From: Caenibius sp. WL
GTDB taxonomy: Bacteria > Pseudomonadota > Alphaproteobacteria > Sphingomonadales > Sphingomonadaceae
NCBI RefSeq assembly: GCF_019803445.1
Contig: NZ_CP081844.1
Coordinates: forward strand, 508,501-572,500
DNA length: 64,000 nt
Direction: 5' to 3'
Shown here: piece after piece, positions 61,496 to 64,000 of the stretch
Layout: the number at the start of each line of letters is the position of its first letter
Numbering within the stretch: the first letter of the stretch is position 1
Notes under the pieces: model-generated
Seen by the model: only the letters and a program-made list of their open reading frames with translations
What the model was told of the DNA's origin: nothing
Database searches by the model: none
Program-made: the position numbers and the translations under genes

Positions 61496-62830
61496 TCAGC
61501 GGTCGGCCGGAAGGACGGGAGAATCGAGTTTTCGCCAAGCCATGATTCCGGCGAAGAAATAGGCCGTGGCCCCGGAAATCGCGATTGCCCAGCCGATACC
61601 CACGGCGCTGTGGCTGTCGGCGAACATCGCCACGAAAATGGCCATGACCCCCAGCGAGAGGAGCTTGGCCACCAGCGCTTGCCGGGCGTTGCCGGTGGAA
61701 TGCAGCACGGGTTCGAAAGCCACGCTGGCCAGTTCGAATGCCGCGCCGACCGTCAGGGGAATCAGAATCGCATGGGCCGCGCCGAAATCGTCGCCGCCGA
61801 GCAGCGCCAGCAACTGCTTGCCGAGCAGGACCGAAAGCACGACGACCAGCGCACTGGCCGCGCCCGCCAGCAGGCTGGTGTGCACCACCAGCTTGCGGAA
61901 TTCGTCCGACGCGGCGGCAAAGCGGGCGCGGGCGATTTCGGCATAGGCAGACCGGGTGAGCAGCGTGGAGAGCTTACCCAGGCCCTGGCTCAATTGCTGG
62001 GCGAGGCGGAACAGGCCCGCCGCCTTGGTGCCGGCGAAATAGCCGACCGCGAGCAGCGGCCCGTTACGGATCGCCGCGTCCACCGTGGCGGTGGCGAAAG
62101 TGATGAGGAAGAAACGGACGATCCCGAGGTTTTCGTGCAGCGCCCGCCGCCAGTCGCGCATCACCCGCCAGTTGATCGCTTCGGGGGCGAGACGGCGCGC
62201 CAGCAGCCAGTAGAGCAGCGCTTCGATGAGATCGATCACCGCCCAGGCGATCAGGAAACGAATAAGGCTGGGTTCGGTGAGCCAGATGGCGACGGCGGCG
62301 ATCAGCCGGCCGATCGGCACCACCGCTTCGACATATGTCGCCGCATCGAACCGGTCGAGCGCGCGCACGATGCCGGTCGGAGCCGAGACCAGCGCCCATA
62401 TCGCCGCGACGTTGAACCAGAACGCGGTCTGGACCAGATCGGGATTGATATCCAGCGCGTCGCTGAACTGGAAGAACACCACCCAGGCGATCAGTGTCCC
62501 GGTGATCGCGCCGAGAATATCGAGCAATCCGCACAAGGCGCTGAGGCGGCCGAAAGCGCCCCAATCCTTGTTGTGGACGTATTCCGCGCCATAGCGCACC
62601 ACGATCCGCCAGGTCTGGAACCCGGCCAGCGCCACAAGCGCCTGCGATGTGCCGAAAATCAGCGAAAAGTGGCCGAAACCCTTGATCCCGAGCGTACGGG
62701 TGAGAATCGCCAGATAGAGCAGGCTGCAAATCGCACCAAACCCTTTGCCCCCCAACAGCCAGACGGTGTTGGTGAGCATGCGGCCCAGCAGGGATTGGGG
62801 CATTGGTCGCGAGCGGGCCTTCGGCGGCAT
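61496..62830 (-). CDS. Polysaccharide/oligosaccharide flippase (Wzx-type, MATE fold)
   Basis: About 444 residues with 12-14 membrane segments. TNTVWLLGGKGFGAICSLLY begins the first helix and GIKGFGHFSLIFG follows. This is the pattern of Wzx/MurJ-like lipid-linked-oligosaccharide flippases. I favour the ATG at 62830 (AAAGG eight bases upstream) over starts at 62836, 62803 or the open frame to 62902. Located beside a nucleotidyltransferase and a GT4 enzyme, suggesting an exopolysaccharide or O-antigen-like locus continuing to the right. Confidence 0.82.
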   Translation of the reverse strand: MPPKARSRPMPQSLLGRMLTNTVWLLGGKGFGAICSLLYLAILTRTLGIKGFGHFSLIFGTSQALVALAGFQTWRIVVRYGAEYVHNKDWGAFGRLSALCGLLDILGAITGTLIAWVVFFQFSDALDINPDLVQTAFWFNVAAIWALVSAPTGIVRALDRFDAATYVEAVVPIGRLIAAVAIWLTEPSLIRFLIAWAVIDLIEALLYWLLARRLAPEAINWRVMRDWRRALHENLGIVRFFLITFATATVDAAIRNGPLLAVGYFAGTKAAGLFRLAQQLSQGLGKLSTLLTRSAYAEIARARFAAASDEFRKLVVHTSLLAGAASALVVVLSVLLGKQLLALLGGDDFGAAHAILIPLTVGAAFELASVAFEPVLHSTGNARQALVAKLLSLGVMAIFVAMFADSHSAVGIGWAIAISGATAYFFAGIMAWRKLDSPVLPADR

Positions 62831-63018
62831 TGCCATAGCCTTTGGACGACGCGCCGGTTTTGCGCAAGCGGCATCGGCAGGGGAGGGGGCAGGGAGGGGC
62901 AAGGGTGGCCCGCTGTCGGACAGGAAGGCAGGGACGGCGAAGCCGATAAACCGTGAGCTGTGCGCGGCGAAAACATATTCGCTTCATTCCGGGCCGATCA
63001 CGCACTAGAGCAACGGCG

Positions 63019-63765
63019 ATGATTGAACACGCCATACTGCTCAGCGCCGGGCAAGGCTCGCGCATGTTGCCGCTCACGGTTGACCGACCCAAATGCCTGA
63101 TCGAGTTTTCGGGCCGCTCCCTGTTGGCCTGGCAGATAGAGATGCTGGCGCGGGGGGGCGTGCGCCGGATCGACGTGGTGACCGGCTTCATGACCGATAT
63201 GGTCGATGAGGCGATCGCTGCGATCGATGATCCCCGGGTGGAGATCCGCACCCGTTTCAATCCGTTCTACAAAGTGGCCGACAATCTCGGGTCATGCTGG
63301 ATCGCACGCGAGGCAATGCACGGCGATTTCCTGATTCTCAACGGCGATACCCTGGTGTCGGACGAGATTGTGGCCAAAGTGCAGGAAGACAACGGCTGGC
63401 CGATCGCGGTGACGGTGGATGTCAAGGACAGCTACGACAGCGACGATATGAAAGTGGCCCGCGAAGGCGAACGGTTGATCCGCATCGGCAAAACGCTGAG
63501 CGCGGAAGAAACCAATGCCGAATCGATCGGTTTCCTTGCTTTCCGCCGGGAAGGCGCGGCGCTGTTCCGTGAAGCAGTGCGCGCTGCGATGCGCACGCCT
63601 GAAGGGGTGCAGCACTGGTATCTCAAAGTGATCGACAGTCTGGCACCCACCGGAAAAGTGGGCACGGTGGCGATTGAGGGGCTGGGCTGGGCCGAAGTCG
63701 ATTTCCTTAACGATATCGAGATCGCAACCGGTCTGACCGATCAGTGGGCCGCCGCCGCAGGCTGA
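63019..63765 (+). CDS. Nucleotidyltransferase, phosphocholine-cytidylyltransferase-like
   Basis: A 248-residue NTP-transferase. Signature EHAILLSAGQGSRMLPLTVD followed by RPKCLIEF, then FNPFYKVADNLGSCWIAREA, the latter typical of LicC-type enzymes. LILNGDTLVSDE carries the metal Asp. Product would be CDP-choline or a nucleotide sugar used to decorate surface glycans. The start ATG is 63019; the frame opens at 62953. Its end overlaps the convergent GT4 gene by 25 bp. Confidence 0.85.
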   Translation: MIEHAILLSAGQGSRMLPLTVDRPKCLIEFSGRSLLAWQIEMLARGGVRRIDVVTGFMTDMVDEAIAAIDDPRVEIRTRFNPFYKVADNLGSCWIAREAMHGDFLILNGDTLVSDEIVAKVQEDNGWPIAVTVDVKDSYDSDDMKVAREGERLIRIGKTLSAEETNAESIGFLAFRREGAALFREAVRAAMRTPEGVQHWYLKVIDSLAPTGKVGTVAIEGLGWAEVDFLNDIEIATGLTDQWAAAAG

Positions 63766-64000
63766 TCGGCGTCCGCCAGTTCGGCGAACAGCCGCGCGTA
63801 GGCGTCCAGCGTCTTGCCGATGTCGAAATCCTGCACTCTCGTGCTGGGCTCTATCCGGGTTGCCGGATCGCACTGGCGCAGGATCGCCTCGGCCATAGCG
63901 TCCGCATCCGCAGGATCGACCAGCACGCCATAGCGCCCGTCATCGACCACTTCGGCGGCATTGCCCGCCGTGCGCGATGCGACCACCGGAGTCCCGCAGG
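63741..64000 (-). CDS. Glycosyltransferase family 4, C-terminal fragment (cut by window edge)
   Basis: The last 86 codons of a GT4 enzyme enter from the right edge. The segment CGTPVVASRTAGNAAEVVDD is the donor-binding E-x7-E-like end of the GT-B fold. It is followed by GRYGVLVDPADADAMAEAIL. The 5' part lies outside the window. Together with the flippase and nucleotidyltransferase it marks a surface-polysaccharide locus. Confidence 0.87.
   Translation of the reverse strand, partial: CGTPVVASRTAGNAAEVVDDGRYGVLVDPADADAMAEAILRQCDPATRIEPSTRVQDFDIGKTLDAYARLFAELADADQPAAAAH

Overview
The window reads as chromosome of an alphaproteobacterium of the order Sphingomonadales (Novosphingobium/Sphingobium-like). 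This rests on GC-rich codon use in most genes, two TonB-dependent receptors of the sphingomonad type, an MmcB-family DNA-repair protein, a complete Caulobacter-style tad/cpa pilus locus, a fused cysN/C gene and tandem TetR-regulated degradation genes. The assignment is inferred from gene content; there is no rRNA gene to confirm it.

Left part (1-4.6 kb): a LytS/LytT two-component pair (regulator cut by the window edge), a membrane-anchored DsbA-like thiol oxidoreductase overlapping an M48 metalloprotease with TPRs, mmcB, and tRNA-Arg(CCG). A genomic island of about 8.9 kb (4551-13438) sits in the 3' end of this tRNA. It is bounded by a 32-bp repeat of the tRNA 3' end with one mismatch, and starts with a tyrosine integrase. 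It carries small genes of unknown function, a VOC-fold protein, and a TonB receptor - exported esterase - TetR module with a clear 28-bp palindrome between esterase and regulator. Its base composition is visibly more AT-rich than the flanks.

Middle part (13.4-33.2 kb): a two-partner-secretion transporter (TpsB) and a 2-oxoglutarate/Fe(II) dioxygenase. The transporter gene is flanked by two near-identical palindromes of the form TTTTGCG-N3/4-CGCAAAA, and a shorter version lies just upstream of cpaB. Then comes a tad/cpa locus on the minus strand (cpaB-cpaC-cpaE-cpaF-tadB-tadC-tadD-tadG-flp-tadE-cpaA plus a receiver/winged-helix regulator). Its prepilin peptidase and its CpaE lack residues normally thought essential. 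Beyond cpaB lie two convergent sensor kinases (one with a degraded ATP-binding domain), a single-domain response regulator and a large collagen-like lipoprotein with GPGGPT repeats.

Right part (33.2-64 kb): an orphan ParB, a MocR regulator with a divergent EamA transporter, and a probable degradation region for a sulfated, possibly steroid-like compound. That region holds a 3-ketosteroid-dehydrogenase-like flavoprotein, a rare double TetR repressor with a 31-bp palindrome, an arylsulfatase, a TonB receptor, and a CYP51-like P450 with its ferredoxin and a TetR. After these come a PhoX phosphatase, a tightly overlapping four-gene glycan/lipid-carrier operon (GT2, toroid-like protein, flippase-like protein, polytopic membrane protein), a thiolase, the sulfate-activation operon cysD-cysNC-cysQ, a LuxR regulator, gloB, and a polysaccharide group (flippase, nucleotidyltransferase, partial GT4). 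Sulfate released by the arylsulfatase could feed cysDNC, but that link is inference.
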